Source: Halovenus aranensis
Lineage (GTDB): Archaea; Halobacteriota; Halobacteria; Halobacteriales; Haloarculaceae
Direction of reading: 5' to 3'
Assembly: GCF_900100385.1 (NCBI RefSeq)
Contig: NZ_FNFC01000012.1
Span: 62,001-126,000, forward strand
Length of the DNA stretch: 64,000 bases
A program made the position numbers and the translations under genes. Every line of letters begins with the position of its first letter. Positions within the stretch are counted from its first letter, which is position 1. The notes under the pieces are model-generated. The model saw nothing but the letters and a program-made list of their open reading frames with translations. It was not told where the DNA came from and did not search any database. Below are positions 51,649 through 59,829 of this stretch, piece after piece.

Positions 51649-52545
51649 ATGAGTTCGGGGGAAGACGACCAACATCCACGGTCGATGCGCCACAAACAGG
51701 TCCTCGATGTCGCCGCAGAGAATCCAGACGCCTCCATGGACGAACTTGCTTCGATGGTGCCGAGTGCGACGACCGAACTCGTTGAACGGACTCTCGACGA
51801 GTACGGCGACCCAGCGGCCGAAAACGACCAAGCGACTGCCGACGAGACAGGCGCTGACGAGTCTTCGCCAGCCGACACACCAGACGAGCGCACAACGGCT
51901 GAGACAGCTGTCACCGGCACAGCGATGACTGATGGCTCGACAGCCACAGCCTCACAGTCTGAAACGAGTACAGAGACTGAGGCAGCCACAACCGACGCTC
52001 CCGAAAGTGAAGCGACCACTACGGAGGAGTCAGCGGACGGCAATGGAGACGACAAACCAAGCCGGGACGACCTCTCGGCGAAAGAGATTGACGTGCTCAG
52101 GGTTATCGCCGACAAGCCGACTGCGACACAGCGTGAAATTGGTGACGAGCTCGGCGTATCGAGCGCAACGGTCAACAACCGTGTTAACGATATTAAGGGG
52201 TTCGAATGGAGCGATCGCGTGGCATTTACTGAAACTGTTCTCGAGACAGACGTCACAGAGGGCGACTCCGACGATCAGTCCGCGTCACCCACAGCGACGG
52301 CCCTTGAGCCGATGCTTGCGGACGTACTGACACAACTCGAAACGCTTGAGGATCGGATCGAGGCTGTCGAAGGGTGTCTCGAAACTGTTGAGCCATGCGC
52401 AGCGGAGGCGACTGGTGCGGACGGTGGGGCGCTGACGGCTGTCGACGAACCGGAACTAGTTCACAAGGCTCTCTGTGCGTGTCTGGAGTCGGACCGCTTC
52501 TCCGAAGCCGAAGAACTACAATTGGTCCGAGAAATGGTAAACTGA
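51649..52545 (+). CDS. Double-HTH regulator, copy 1
   Basis: A 298-residue putative DNA-binding protein. Residues 8-50 form a helical motif (RHKQVLDVAAENPDASMDEL, MVPSATTELVERTLDEYGDP). A Thr/Ala/Ser-rich linker follows (50-145). Residues about 148-195 are a winged helix of the MarR/Lrp type (TATQREIGDELGVSSATVNN). A coiled coil follows (VLTQLETLEDRIEAVEGCLE), and the C-terminus ends in ELVHKALCACLESDRFSEAE. A paralogue is at 58871-59818. It lies 122 bases after the pseudokinase gene, with a very AT-rich promoter between them. Targets unknown. Confidence 0.78.
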   Translation: MSSGEDDQHPRSMRHKQVLDVAAENPDASMDELASMVPSATTELVERTLDEYGDPAAENDQATADETGADESSPADTPDERTTAETAVTGTAMTDGSTATASQSETSTETEAATTDAPESEATTTEESADGNGDDKPSRDDLSAKEIDVLRVIADKPTATQREIGDELGVSSATVNNRVNDIKGFEWSDRVAFTETVLETDVTEGDSDDQSASPTATALEPMLADVLTQLETLEDRIEAVEGCLETVEPCAAEATGADGGALTAVDEPELVHKALCACLESDRFSEAEELQLVREMVN

Positions 52546-52600
52546 ACTGCACAGGCGGCATACCAGTTGTTGGCAATGTGATCTACAGAGAAAGCAGGCA

Positions 52601-52690
52601 GAGTGCCTCGGGGTCGTACGGAAGACGCCGTCTTCCGTGATGACGAGAGACGAAGTCTCTCGAACCACTTGACCCCGGAGCAGTTGACAA
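52601..52690. repeat. Orphan three-way-junction hairpin, omega-RNA-like
   Basis: An outer stem CTCGGGGTC/GACCCCGGAG (52607-52615 with 52671-52680, one bulge) encloses two perfect hairpins: ACGGAAGAC-GCC-GTCTTCCGT and CGAGAGAC-GAA-GTCTCTCG. It ends in cagttgacaac, close to the flanks of hairpins at 32627 and 41679. The fold looks like the structured right end of a tnpB element, but no tnpB is attached: the upstream gene is the double-HTH regulator. Confidence 0.65.
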
Positions 52691-52740
52691 CAGGGGCGAA
52701 CTGCGTGCGGTGACGAACTAGAGTGGCAAAGTTGGTGACA

Positions 52741-52757
52741 AAAAATATTTATAAATG
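52741..52757 (+). promoter_or_regulatory. Strong TATA box before the candidate small RNA
   Basis: aaaaatatttataaatg is one of the best TATA-like sequences in the window. It would start transcription near 52776, where a hairpin begins. No protein start codon is well placed behind it. Confidence 0.5.
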
Positions 52758-52775
52758 TCGTACAAACTATTAATG

Positions 52776-52892
52776 CCGCTGTGACAGCGGTAGCGAATCC
52801 AAATCCCCTGTGGGCTAGATTCCGAGTCGCCTCACTTGCCAGACCCGTCCGGATGTAGCCCAGATCCCCCCTCACTTGGATTCGCTTTTTTT
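52776..52892 (+). ncRNA. Candidate structured small RNA
   Basis: A short hairpin CCGCTG-TGA-CAGCGG (52776-52790) is followed by an 11-bp perfect terminal stem: AGCGAATCCAA (52792-52802) with TTGGATTCGCT (52876-52886). An inner stem GGGCTA/TAGCCC with AT(T)CCG/CGGAT lies inside. A run of seven T (52886-52892) ends it. With the TATA box this looks like a complete RNA gene. Against this, acagcggtagcga also occurs in the IS200/IS605 left end, so it may be a decayed element end. Family unknown. Confidence 0.4.
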
Positions 52893-52999
52893 GTTGGCCC
52901 CAAACAGTCAATTGAGTGAGACGCCAACGACAGGTATGCCCGACCTTCGAGGGGTACGGTCGGCCTGCTCGTCGGCGGCCTCGCGCTGGCGCTGCTGTT

Positions 53000-53041
53000 C
53001 GCCGGACAGGTCCTGGGCTTCGCCGGACAGGTCCTGGGCTT
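53000..53041. repeat. 21-bp perfect tandem duplication
   Basis: cgccggacaggtcctgggct plus t is repeated twice in direct succession. In one plus-strand frame it encodes FAGQVLG twice within a hydrophobic segment (LLVGGLALALLFAGQVLGFA). The GC-rich piece 52930-53055 has no start codon and looks like a fragment of a membrane-protein gene joined to the tnpB fragment that follows. Confidence 0.65.
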
Positions 53042-53058
53042 CGCCGCATTTTGGCTTG

Positions 53059-53578
53059 GAAGAGCAATCACAAGCGCCGTGAATACGAACGTCAACGTGC
53101 TCGCCTCCAACAAAAAGGTACTCGAAGCGCACACCTCACCATCCAATCCATCGGTGACACCTTCGCCAACTGGTCAGAGGACTTCTTACATCACGCCTCG
53201 AAGGAACTGGTTACGGAAGCCGTCTCTCACGGGTGTACGACTATTGTCTTCGAGGACTTGGAAAACATCCGTGAACGCATCTCGGACGCCTCGAAATTCC
53301 AGCAGTGGGCGTTCAACGAACTGAAACGCCAAGTCGAATACAAGGCCAAACAAGAAGGTATTCTCGTTGAAACTGTCCATCCAGCATATACTAGTCAACG
53401 GTGTTCTGAGACTGGTTGCGGTTTCACTCACGAGGATAACCGGGATGGGGACGTGTTCGTGTGCCAGAAATGCAGCAAAGAGCTACACAGCGACTACAAT
53501 GCGGCGCGAAACATTGCACACAAATTCATCCAGAATCGGCGCAAGTCTGGTTCTGGAGGGGTAACCTATCATCTGTAA
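53059..53578 (+). pseudogene. tnpB: Truncated tnpB (IS1341-type), C-terminal part
   Basis: The frame reads KSNHKRREYERQRARLQQKG, with RuvC-II Glu in TIVFEDLENIRERI, zinc knuckles CSETGCGFTH and CQKCSKE, and RuvC-III Asp in HSDYNAARNIAHK, then a stop at 53578. The N-terminal half including the RuvC-I Asp is missing, replaced by an unrelated GC-rich fragment. The right end survives: hairpin CCTCGGC-GTTT-GCCGAGG (53674-53691) followed by GTAGTTGATAG. The nuclease is dead, but the right-end RNA region may persist. Confidence 0.8.
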
Positions 53579-53754
53579 CCTATCATCTTGCCCTGAAGTC
53601 GGGAACAGTGAACGGGAACGGCGAGTACTCGCCTTCCACGGTCTAGTGGACAGACCGGGAGTTCACCGACAAACCTCGGCGTTTGCCGAGGTAGTTGATA
53701 GACTGGACACGTCATATGTGTCACCTACTTGCGTGATGTGTACTTATTTATACG

Positions 53755-55141
53755 AAATGCAGGAGAAAACCAACCCCTTCAGGGGTTGGATGAATCCGTA
53801 AGCTATTGAGCCAATCTACCGGCAAACGCTCGGCCTACTCCCCAATACTTTTGAATCTATGACGTTACATATAACATATGGAGGTGCGGCGTACTGTCCC
53901 GGTAAAACTCGATGTGGACAGTGACGACGCCGTACTCCTTGAAGACACCGTAGACACGTTCCTGTGGTGCGCTCAGTACGTCACAGACCATGCGTTCGAG
54001 GGCGAATACGTCACGACGAGCAAGACCACACTTGACGACGAAACCTACGACGACGTGCGAGAAGCCACAGACGGTTTCAACGGTGGACTGGTACAAGCTG
54101 CCCGCAACAAGGCCGCCGAAGCCTGCAAAAGCGTCGTCGCCAAGTGGAAACAGGGCAAGAAGGCATCGAAACCCTCCTTCACGACTCCACACGTCGTCTA
54201 CGACCACCGCACGGCGACGTTTCACGACGACTACGTGAGTCTCGCCACCACAGACGGTCGCATCGAAGCCGACTACGTGCTGCCAGATGAGGACAGCGAC
54301 ACGCCCCACGCAAAATATCTATTCTCCGACGAGTACGAGACGACAGGGGCAGAGCTACACCACAAACACGGCAAATGGCAACTTCACATCCACTGCAAAA
54401 AGGACGTGGAGTCTGACACGCCGGAACAGGCAACGACCACGCACGGAACGGTGCTTGGCGTTGACCTCGGCGTGAACAACCTCGCCGTTACCTCGACTGG
54501 TACGTTCTGGACTGGCGACGAATTCGACCACTGGCGACGAGAATATGAGAAGCGGCGTGGAAACTTGCAAGAACACGGCACACGATGGGCACACGAGAAT
54601 ATGCAGGCGGTCGGACGCAAAGAGGATGGTCGGTTCAAGATGACGCTTCACCGCATATCGAACGAGTTGGTAGCTGAAGCCCGTAACCACGATTGTTCGG
54701 TGATAGCGTTCGAGGATTTGAGCGACATTCGTGACCGCACTGGCGCGTCGTGGGGGCACAAGTGGGCATTCAACCGGCTCTACGAATACGTCGACTACAA
54801 AGCTGAAAAATACGGTATCACGGTTGAGCAAGTTGACCCGGAGAACACCTCTCGACGGTGTTCACATTGTGGGTTCACACACCCAGACAACCGCGACGGT
54901 GAGAACTTTGAGTGTCTGAAATGCGGCTACGAGAACCACGCCGACTACAACGCGGCGAAGAACATCGGTCTGCGGTATCTCCGTCGGAACCAAACTGGCG
55001 ACGACGGAGGCGCACCCTTGGGCGTGCGCTTGAACAGCGGGATGGTGAACGTGAATGGAGAGTATGAACCTCCTGCCGATGATTCGGCCAGAACGGGAGT
55101 CCACGCTGAATCCCACCCGTTCACGGGTGGGTAGCTCAAAC
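53755..55141 (+). mobile_element. Complete-looking IS1341-type element
   Basis: The left end starts near 53755 with gcaggagaaaacc, then the hairpin CCAACCCC-TTCA-GGGGTTGG (53771-53790). The right end has CCCACCCG-TTCA-CGGGTGGG (about 55115-55134) followed by TAGCTCAAACC. A decayed copy of the left end is at 35492-35588. The only gene is tnpB (53878-55134), whose 3' end overlaps the right-end hairpin. Bases 53692-53754 hold nothing else. Confidence 0.8.
53878..55134 (+). CDS. tnpB: TnpB-type RNA-guided nuclease, IS1341 group
   Basis: A 418-residue TnpB with all catalytic residues: Asp in [15 protein letters not shown], Glu in [13 protein letters not shown] and Asp in [14 protein letters not shown]. 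The zinc knuckles are CSHCGFTH and CLKCGYE. The N-terminus [13 protein letters not shown] is the standard family start, and cttacatataac just before the ATG is AT-rich. The C-terminal residues and stop lie inside the right-end hairpin, so the guide RNA can come from the 3' part of the message. It is the best candidate for an active TnpB in this window. Confidence 0.92.
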   Translation: MEVRRTVPVKLDVDSDDAVLLEDTVDTFLWCAQYVTDHAFEGEYVTTSKTTLDDETYDDVREATDGFNGGLVQAARNKAAEACKSVVAKWKQGKKASKPSFTTPHVVYDHRTATFHDDYVSLATTDGRIEADYVLPDEDSDTPHAKYLFSDEYETTGAELHHKHGKWQLHIHCKKDVESDTPEQATTTHGTVLGVDLGVNNLAVTSTGTFWTGDEFDHWRREYEKRRGNLQEHGTRWAHENMQAVGRKEDGRFKMTLHRISNELVAEARNHDCSVIAFEDLSDIRDRTGASWGHKWAFNRLYEYVDYKAEKYGITVEQVDPENTSRRCSHCGFTHPDNRDGENFECLKCGYENHADYNAAKNIGLRYLRRNQTGDDGGAPLGVRLNSGMVNVNGEYEPPADDSARTGVHAESHPFTGG

Positions 55142-55223
55142 CGTCGGGTGGCTACTCTTTGCACCTCTCGTGTGCAAAACAATACTTTTAATTTAATGAA
55201 ATGCAGACACTACCAGATACTTG

Positions 55224-55685
55224 ATGAGTGACGCTCGGGGGAGACGCTCCACAGTGGGGGCAGAGACACCGGCCCGTCTCAGGGAGGGAGTGAAAGCACT
55301 CGCCTCGACTGGGACGAGTGTCCTCCTGGTCAAAGAGCGCCACAGCGACGGCGACGTGTTCTGGACACTGCCCGGTGGCGGACTCAGGGCTGGCGAATCT
55401 CGCATCGAGGGACTCCAGCGGGAGTTACGCGAGGAACTGGGCTGTGACATCGTCGCTACCGACCGTGCGACAACGATGGTATATGCGCATCACTCGCAGG
55501 ATGTGGTTTCCCTGTACCATACCTTTCAGTGTTTGCTTCTGTCGGAAGTCACACCGGCCCGGAGCCACGGGATTCTGGAGTGTCGCTGGGTGTCCCCGAC
55601 TGACCTACCGCCAGCGACGCTGCCGCAAGTCCGGACAGCGGTGCACTCGGTTCTTGGAGGGCCTTCGGAGCAATCCACGCACTGA
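55224..55685 (+). CDS. NUDIX hydrolase
   Basis: A 153-residue NUDIX protein that hydrolyses nucleoside-diphosphate-linked compounds; the substrate cannot be predicted. The Nudix box is complete: GGGLRAGESRIEGLQRELRE followed by ELGCD, matching G-x5-E-x7-R-E-U-x-E-E-x-G-U. A beta strand before it (SVLLVKERHSDGDVFWTLPG) is typical. TTTTAAT at about 55188-55194 is a TATA-like box 30 bases before the ATG, favouring a leaderless start at 55224. A hairpin GTGTAC-AGG-GTACAC (55693-55707) follows the stop. The rest of 55708-55881 is empty. Confidence 0.88.
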   Translation: MSDARGRRSTVGAETPARLREGVKALASTGTSVLLVKERHSDGDVFWTLPGGGLRAGESRIEGLQRELREELGCDIVATDRATTMVYAHHSQDVVSLYHTFQCLLLSEVTPARSHGILECRWVSPTDLPPATLPQVRTAVHSVLGGPSEQSTH

Positions 55686-55881
55686 TACTAGTGTGTACAG
55701 GGTACACACATACCGCAACGAGTGGGAAATCTCTGAAATCCATCAGAAACCCAGTGCAACATTCAGCGGGTGAAGTCAGCAATCGGTCATCGTTGGCTTC
55801 ACACTGATCCCGATGAATCGACCGGTCGGTAGAACTGCGTAAGTATAGATTGCCACAGAGGGCGTATCAATACCTTCGGTG

Positions 55882-56355
55882 CTACGGCAAGCCACTCTGC
55901 GCGTTCACCAAGCTCTCATCATGATTCTTGACCGCTGTCCACCACGTCTTCAGCACAGCAATCGTAACGCGTTTTGGTGGTTGTTCAGCCCCGATACAGG
56001 ATTGCTTGTGTGCGTCAAGATTAGTAGGTGGGTGAAAATGCCGTATTGGTTTCGTGGTGGTCTTATTCGCTGCCTCGCGTCCGAATCTAAACTCTAGTCC
56101 TTCTTCCCGATAGTGGTATTTGTAGTCTCCATTTTCCAACCACTGGATATCGAAATACCCAGCCTGCTTATGGATTCCAGGCGTAATCGTGACTCGTGCT
56201 GTTCTCACGTCTTTTCCGTCACGCGGTTTGAACGGTTGCCCTTTCTGGTATCGGAATCGCACGTTGACAACTCCTCTCCCGAGTTGTTGGTGCATCTGAT
56301 TCACGCTCTCATCAATCGCTGCTGAATCGATTGGAGAGCCGTTCCCCAGTCCCAT
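55882..56355 (-). CDS. Conserved hypothetical protein, partner of the upstream HTH gene
   Basis: A 157-residue soluble protein with no family I can name safely. It has a basic, beta-rich middle (VVNVRFRYQKGQPFKPRDGK, YFDIQWLENGDYKYHYREEG), a His/Pro motif (KPIRHFHPPTNLDAHK) and a C-terminal helix (VTIAVLKTWWTAVKNHDESL). The pattern recalls short haloarchaeal proteins found next to MarR-like HTH genes (DUF6516-like), sometimes proposed as toxin-antitoxin pairs. Its start codon overlaps the stop of the upstream gene by one base (TAATG), so they are translationally coupled. Confidence 0.62.
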   Translation of the reverse strand: MGLGNGSPIDSAAIDESVNQMHQQLGRGVVNVRFRYQKGQPFKPRDGKDVRTARVTITPGIHKQAGYFDIQWLENGDYKYHYREEGLEFRFGREAANKTTTKPIRHFHPPTNLDAHKQSCIGAEQPPKRVTIAVLKTWWTAVKNHDESLVNAQSGLP

Positions 56356-57032
56356 TATTCGAGTGGGGCCTGATTGTTCCTGGGTGCTGTTGTTTGATTC
56401 CCCGTGCGCCTCTCTTCCGGTTCACCTACGATTGACGCCTGCTCCTTTGCTTCTTTGAGGCGGTATGCCGCTCTGAGGTGGCTTAATTCTCGTTCTGCTG
56501 TCCGCCAGTGAGAGATGTCGTCGAGTTCAGTCTGGTCGAGTTCCTTGTCTGAAATCAGAAGTTCCTCCGGGCCATTCACGTCATATTTGGATTTGTACTC
56601 TGTGAGTTCCTGTTGTATTCGCTGGATTTGAGTGACAAGCGTTTCGCTGCTGGCGAGTTTCCTGATCTGTTTGAGAAGATGCCACTCTGGGTCTCGGCTG
56701 TATAGTTTTCCAGAGTCGGTCTGCTGACTTCTCACGATGCCTTCTTCAGCAAGCTTGTTGAGTGTCGTTCTGGCTTTTGTTTCTGAGACGAGAGCTGTGT
56801 CTGAGATGTCGGACGCCGATTTCGGAGTCGTCGTTCTGTTGATCACCGTGCGAATTCGTTCGTCCGCAGTGCTCTGGTTTGTCCACTCTGCGGCGGCGAA
56901 GTCATCGATGTCTTCAACGTCGTCGTCATCAACACTGAATGGATCAATATCAGCCACGGTCACCGGTTCGTCCGGGAGTTCCTCTCCAGAGGGGAACTCG
57001 TCAGGGCCGTCGGGAGATGGGTCGCCAGTCAT
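56355..57032 (-). CDS. HTH protein (DUF7342-like) with coiled coil
   Basis: A 225-residue protein. An acidic N-terminus (DDDDVEDIDDFAAAEWTNQS) leads to a winged-helix segment (ISDTALVSETKARTTLNKLA, EEGIVRSQQTDSGKLYSRDP), then a long helical region (LVTQIQRIQQELTEYKSKYD and HWRTAERELSHLRAAYRLKE). It resembles haloarchaeal DUF7342-type regulators. The ATG ending at 57032 has the TATA-like AAATATATATG about 27 bases before it on the minus strand, so the gene heads the two-gene operon. It may repress its own promoter; this is inference. Confidence 0.72.
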   Translation of the reverse strand: MTGDPSPDGPDEFPSGEELPDEPVTVADIDPFSVDDDDVEDIDDFAAAEWTNQSTADERIRTVINRTTTPKSASDISDTALVSETKARTTLNKLAEEGIVRSQQTDSGKLYSRDPEWHLLKQIRKLASSETLVTQIQRIQQELTEYKSKYDVNGPEELLISDKELDQTELDDISHWRTAERELSHLRAAYRLKEAKEQASIVGEPEERRTGNQTTAPRNNQAPLE

Positions 57033-57181
57033 ACAATACACTATGCCGCAGACACATATATATTTTTCTGACTTACATATATGTTTCACAGGATTTTGAT
57101 ATCGATGGCCTTGAGAATGAGAGTGGTAGGTCAACCACCTGTACTGAGCGGTGGAACCTTCCACGAGGGCGTCTTGGGCGT

Positions 57182-57529
57182 GGTCACGCCGCTGTCGTGA
57201 CGGGTGTGCTGTTCGGGTTGACGCACTTCTCTCGGGTCATTCTCAGTGCCTCGGTTGCGGAGTGGCTTCTCGGCGTGCTCCTGATGCTCCCGATAGCGAT
57301 TGGACTTGCGGCAGTCACGTTCCGACTCGACAGTCTCTGGCCGCTGATCGTGTGGCACTTCATAGCCGACGTTCCCCTCATCATGATGCTCGGGACAGAA
57401 TCGGCAACGTACGTCCTCGCGTACCTCGGACTCACTCTCGTCATCGGTGCAATGGGTCTGTGGCTTCTCTTGCAGGATCAGCGCGCAGGTCGCCGGGCTG
57501 ACCAGCAGCGTGTGCCCGGCGGAGCGTAG
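57182..57529 (+). pseudogene. CPBP-family intramembrane protease, 5'-truncated
   Basis: The frame reads AAVVTGVLFGLTHFSRVILS, two more helices (LLGVLLMLPIAIGLAAVTFR) and LWPLIVWHFIADVPLIMMLG, matching CPBP (Abi) motifs 2 to 4: F-x3-H, and H-x3-D. Motif 1 (E-E-x3-R) and the N-terminal helices are missing, and the upstream bases 57105-57180 read as unrelated. The gene lost its 5' part, probably by the rearrangement that placed the HTH operon beside it. No promoter is seen. A member of this family can act in bacteriocin self-immunity or protein processing. Confidence 0.68.
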
Positions 57530-57996
57530 TGAACAACGCTCTCTGATAACTATCACTCGTCTGTATATCCATCTCAAAGTTGTTCAATCCACAGCTATAG
57601 TGAGAGGCTATTCAGCGATTTAATCTGTGAAATAAAGGCACGCATCAAATCCATCCTTCGAGGTTGTGGACGACCAGTAGTTTTACGAGAGAACCGGTAT
57701 CCAAAATCGTCGAAAACAGCAAAACAGCGGACCGATTTAGCTGAATGCAGGCGCTAAGCCCCCCTGCCTCAAGGAGCCGCCGGAGGCGGCGAGTAGGCAG
57801 GGGTAGTTCACCACAATTCGTAGTTGGACGAAAAATAGCTACGTTGAGCGTGCTCGTTCGCTTTTCGAACAGCTCTGAGTCTGTCATATTTCATCGGCAG
57901 ACACGCGACTGCTCTTGAGCAGCTGGCTTGCCCCTGTGGCTCTGGCTGGTGTCCAACCCAAGCACTGATACGCCCACCCCTCGAACGGTCCCGCCA
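57530..57996. other. Long gap with an orphan tnpB-element right end
   Basis: No gene is found. At 57761-57803 an outer stem CCCCTGCC/GGCAGGGG surrounds a perfect inner hairpin GCCGCC-GGA-GGCGGC (57776-57790), followed by GTAGTTCACC, the same terminus as the element at 39875. Its tnpB is gone. The minus strand at 57887 opens MTDSELFEKRTSTLNVAIF, which soon runs into the hairpin and may be the start of an interrupted gene. Inverted hits gaacaac/gttgttc occur at 57531 and 57582. Confidence 0.55.
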
Positions 57997-58653
57997 GTGA
58001 GCGAGCCGGTTCTGGCGGCCGAGTCGGTTTCGGTCGAGCGCGGCGGGATGACGCTCCTCGAAGACGTGTCGCTCTCGGTCTCCGCAGGGGACCGGCTGCT
58101 CGTCCGCGGGCCGAGCGGTGCCGGCAAGACCACGCTGTTTACGATGCTGGGGCTGCTCGACGAACCCGAGGCGGGGCAGGTGCTGGTCGCTGGGACGGAC
58201 GCGACGGCGCTGTCCGAACGGGAGCGCGCCCGCCTGCGGCGTGAGACGCTCGGGTTCGTCTTCCAGGACTTCCAGCTGGTGCCCGATTTGACCGCCCGCG
58301 AGAACGCCGTGCTCCCCCAGACTCACGGGGGTGAGCGCGACGAGGCGTGGGTCGACGACCTGCTGTCGACACTCGGTGTCGCAGACAGAGGGGACCACTA
58401 CCCGGCGACGCTGAGCGGCGGAGAGAAACAGCGCGTCGCCATCGCGCGGGCGCTGGCGAACCGGCCGGACGTGATTCTCGCGGACGAGCCGACCGGCCAG
58501 CTCGACCCCGAGACGACCGAGCAGGTGGCCTCGCTGTTGCTCGACGTACAGGCGTCGATCGGGACCGCGCTGGTGACGATCAGCCACGACCCGGCACTCG
58601 ACCCGTACTTCGACCGGACGGAGACGCTGCGCGATGGCCGGATTGTCGAGTGA
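57997..58653 (+). CDS. Orphan LolD/MacB-type ABC ATPase
   Basis: A 218-residue ATPase from the GTG at 57997; longer starts exist (57928, 57949). Walker A RGPSGAGKTTLFTMLGLLD, Q-loop FVFQDFQLVPDLTARENAVL, signature LSGGEKQRVAIARALA, Walker B VILADEPTGQLDP and H-loop VTISHDPALD are intact. It belongs to the same class as the operon at 41723-44891, but no permease follows, and the upstream DNA is an insertion-element end. It is GC-rich, unlike the surrounding DNA, so it may be the remains of a core operon cut by rearrangement. It could pair with permeases elsewhere. Confidence 0.85.
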   Translation: MSEPVLAAESVSVERGGMTLLEDVSLSVSAGDRLLVRGPSGAGKTTLFTMLGLLDEPEAGQVLVAGTDATALSERERARLRRETLGFVFQDFQLVPDLTARENAVLPQTHGGERDEAWVDDLLSTLGVADRGDHYPATLSGGEKQRVAIARALANRPDVILADEPTGQLDPETTEQVASLLLDVQASIGTALVTISHDPALDPYFDRTETLRDGRIVE

Positions 58654-58870
58654 ACACGGGGGGTGTCGGACTCTTGTGAGAGAAACGTCGTTGCTGAAAC
58701 CAACTCGTGAGTCCGATTCGATATTGTTTATTTCTGTTTAGATCTATTGTCTCAGTTGTTGCTATATCATAACATTTTAATTACATTAAATGGAGATAAA
58801 CGGACAGTATTTGCTATGAAAATATCATCATAATTCTTAAATATAATACAATCAGTCCATTTAATGAGCG
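58654..58870. other. AT-rich gap before the second double-HTH gene
   Basis: A 217-base stretch, far richer in AT than the neighbouring genes. It contains several TATA-like tracts (cataacattttaattac near 58768, cttaaatataatac near 58837). The latter is about 28 bases before the ATG at 58871 and is the likely promoter. A similarly AT-rich gap precedes the paralogue at 51649. AT-rich DNA of this kind often attracts nucleoid proteins or marks foreign DNA. Confidence 0.5.
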
Positions 58871-59818
58871 ATGAGCACAGATGACGAGGACAGCCCGTAC
58901 CCTCGGTCGGTGCGCCACAAGCAGATCCTCGATAAAGCCGCGGCTCACCCCGACGCCTCGATGGACGAGTTCGCGTCGATGGTGCCGAGCGCGACGACCG
59001 AGCTGGTTGAGCGGACGCTCGACGAGTACGGGGACCCGGCGACTGCCGGGGAGTCGGATGCGTCCGACGGGGGGGACGAACAGGGCGTAGCTTCGGGGGA
59101 AGCTACGGAAACGGAGCCGACTGACGGGGACGGAACTGAAATGACAGAGACAGCCGACGACTCGACCGAGGCACCAGCAACGCCGGAATCCGGCGAACCA
59201 GGCGATGTCGATGGCGGGGAGGACTCTGCGGTCGCGTCGTCCGTCGACCCTGCACGCGACGGCGACGAGCACACCGAGTCCGCTGGGGAGACTGACGCTG
59301 CGAGTGGAGACAGCGATAGCACGCACGCTGGAGACGACGAAGACACCGTGCCGCGAGCGGACGAGTTCTCGCCGAAACAGCGGGAGGTTCTCGACGTTAT
59401 CGCCGCCAATCCGACAGCGACACAGCGGGAGATCGGCGAGGCACTCGGCGTCTCGAGCGCGACGGTCAACAACCGCGTCAACAGCATCGACGGTTTCGAG
59501 TGGGCGGATCGTGCCTCGTTTGTTGACGAAGTTTTCGAACTGGACGCGACTCTCGAATCTGAAACGACAGCGGGGAATCCAGTGGCACCCGGGGAGGTCG
59601 AATCGGCGCTGGCCGATATCGAGAGCCACCTGACGGCGCTCGACGAGCGCATCGAGCGCCTGGAAGCGGGCCTCGACCAGGACGAGGGGCCGTCTGAAAG
59701 CGTTGCGTCGGGACTCGACGACCCCGAACTGGTCCACAAAGTCGTCCACGCGTGTCTCGAATCCGAGCGGATTACCGAAGACGAGGAGCTACGGTTGTTG
59801 CAGCAGATTCTGTGTTGA
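58871..59818 (+). CDS. Double-HTH regulator, copy 2
   Basis: A 315-residue paralogue of the protein at 51649-52545. The N-terminal motif (SVRHKQILDKAAAHPDASMD, MVPSATTELVERTLDEYGDP) is nearly identical to copy 1. The linker (about 55-160) differs in sequence but keeps the acidic Thr/Ser/Asp composition. The winged helix (TATQREIGEALGVSSATVNN) and the coiled coil (ALADIESHLTALDERIERLE) match. The C-terminus (DPELVHKVVHACLESERITE) matches too. This is a GC-richer version than copy 1. Targets unknown; both copies flank the transposon-rich zone. Confidence 0.8.
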   Translation: MSTDDEDSPYPRSVRHKQILDKAAAHPDASMDEFASMVPSATTELVERTLDEYGDPATAGESDASDGGDEQGVASGEATETEPTDGDGTEMTETADDSTEAPATPESGEPGDVDGGEDSAVASSVDPARDGDEHTESAGETDAASGDSDSTHAGDDEDTVPRADEFSPKQREVLDVIAANPTATQREIGEALGVSSATVNNRVNSIDGFEWADRASFVDEVFELDATLESETTAGNPVAPGEVESALADIESHLTALDERIERLEAGLDQDEGPSESVASGLDDPELVHKVVHACLESERITEDEELRLLQQILC

Positions 59819-59829
59819 TTCCGGGTTGC

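Noticed and set aside
57645-57887. Minus-strand frame of 80 residues over the orphan right end
   Set aside because: Only the first 20 residues look coding; the rest reads through the transposon hairpin, so I list it only as a possible interrupted start.
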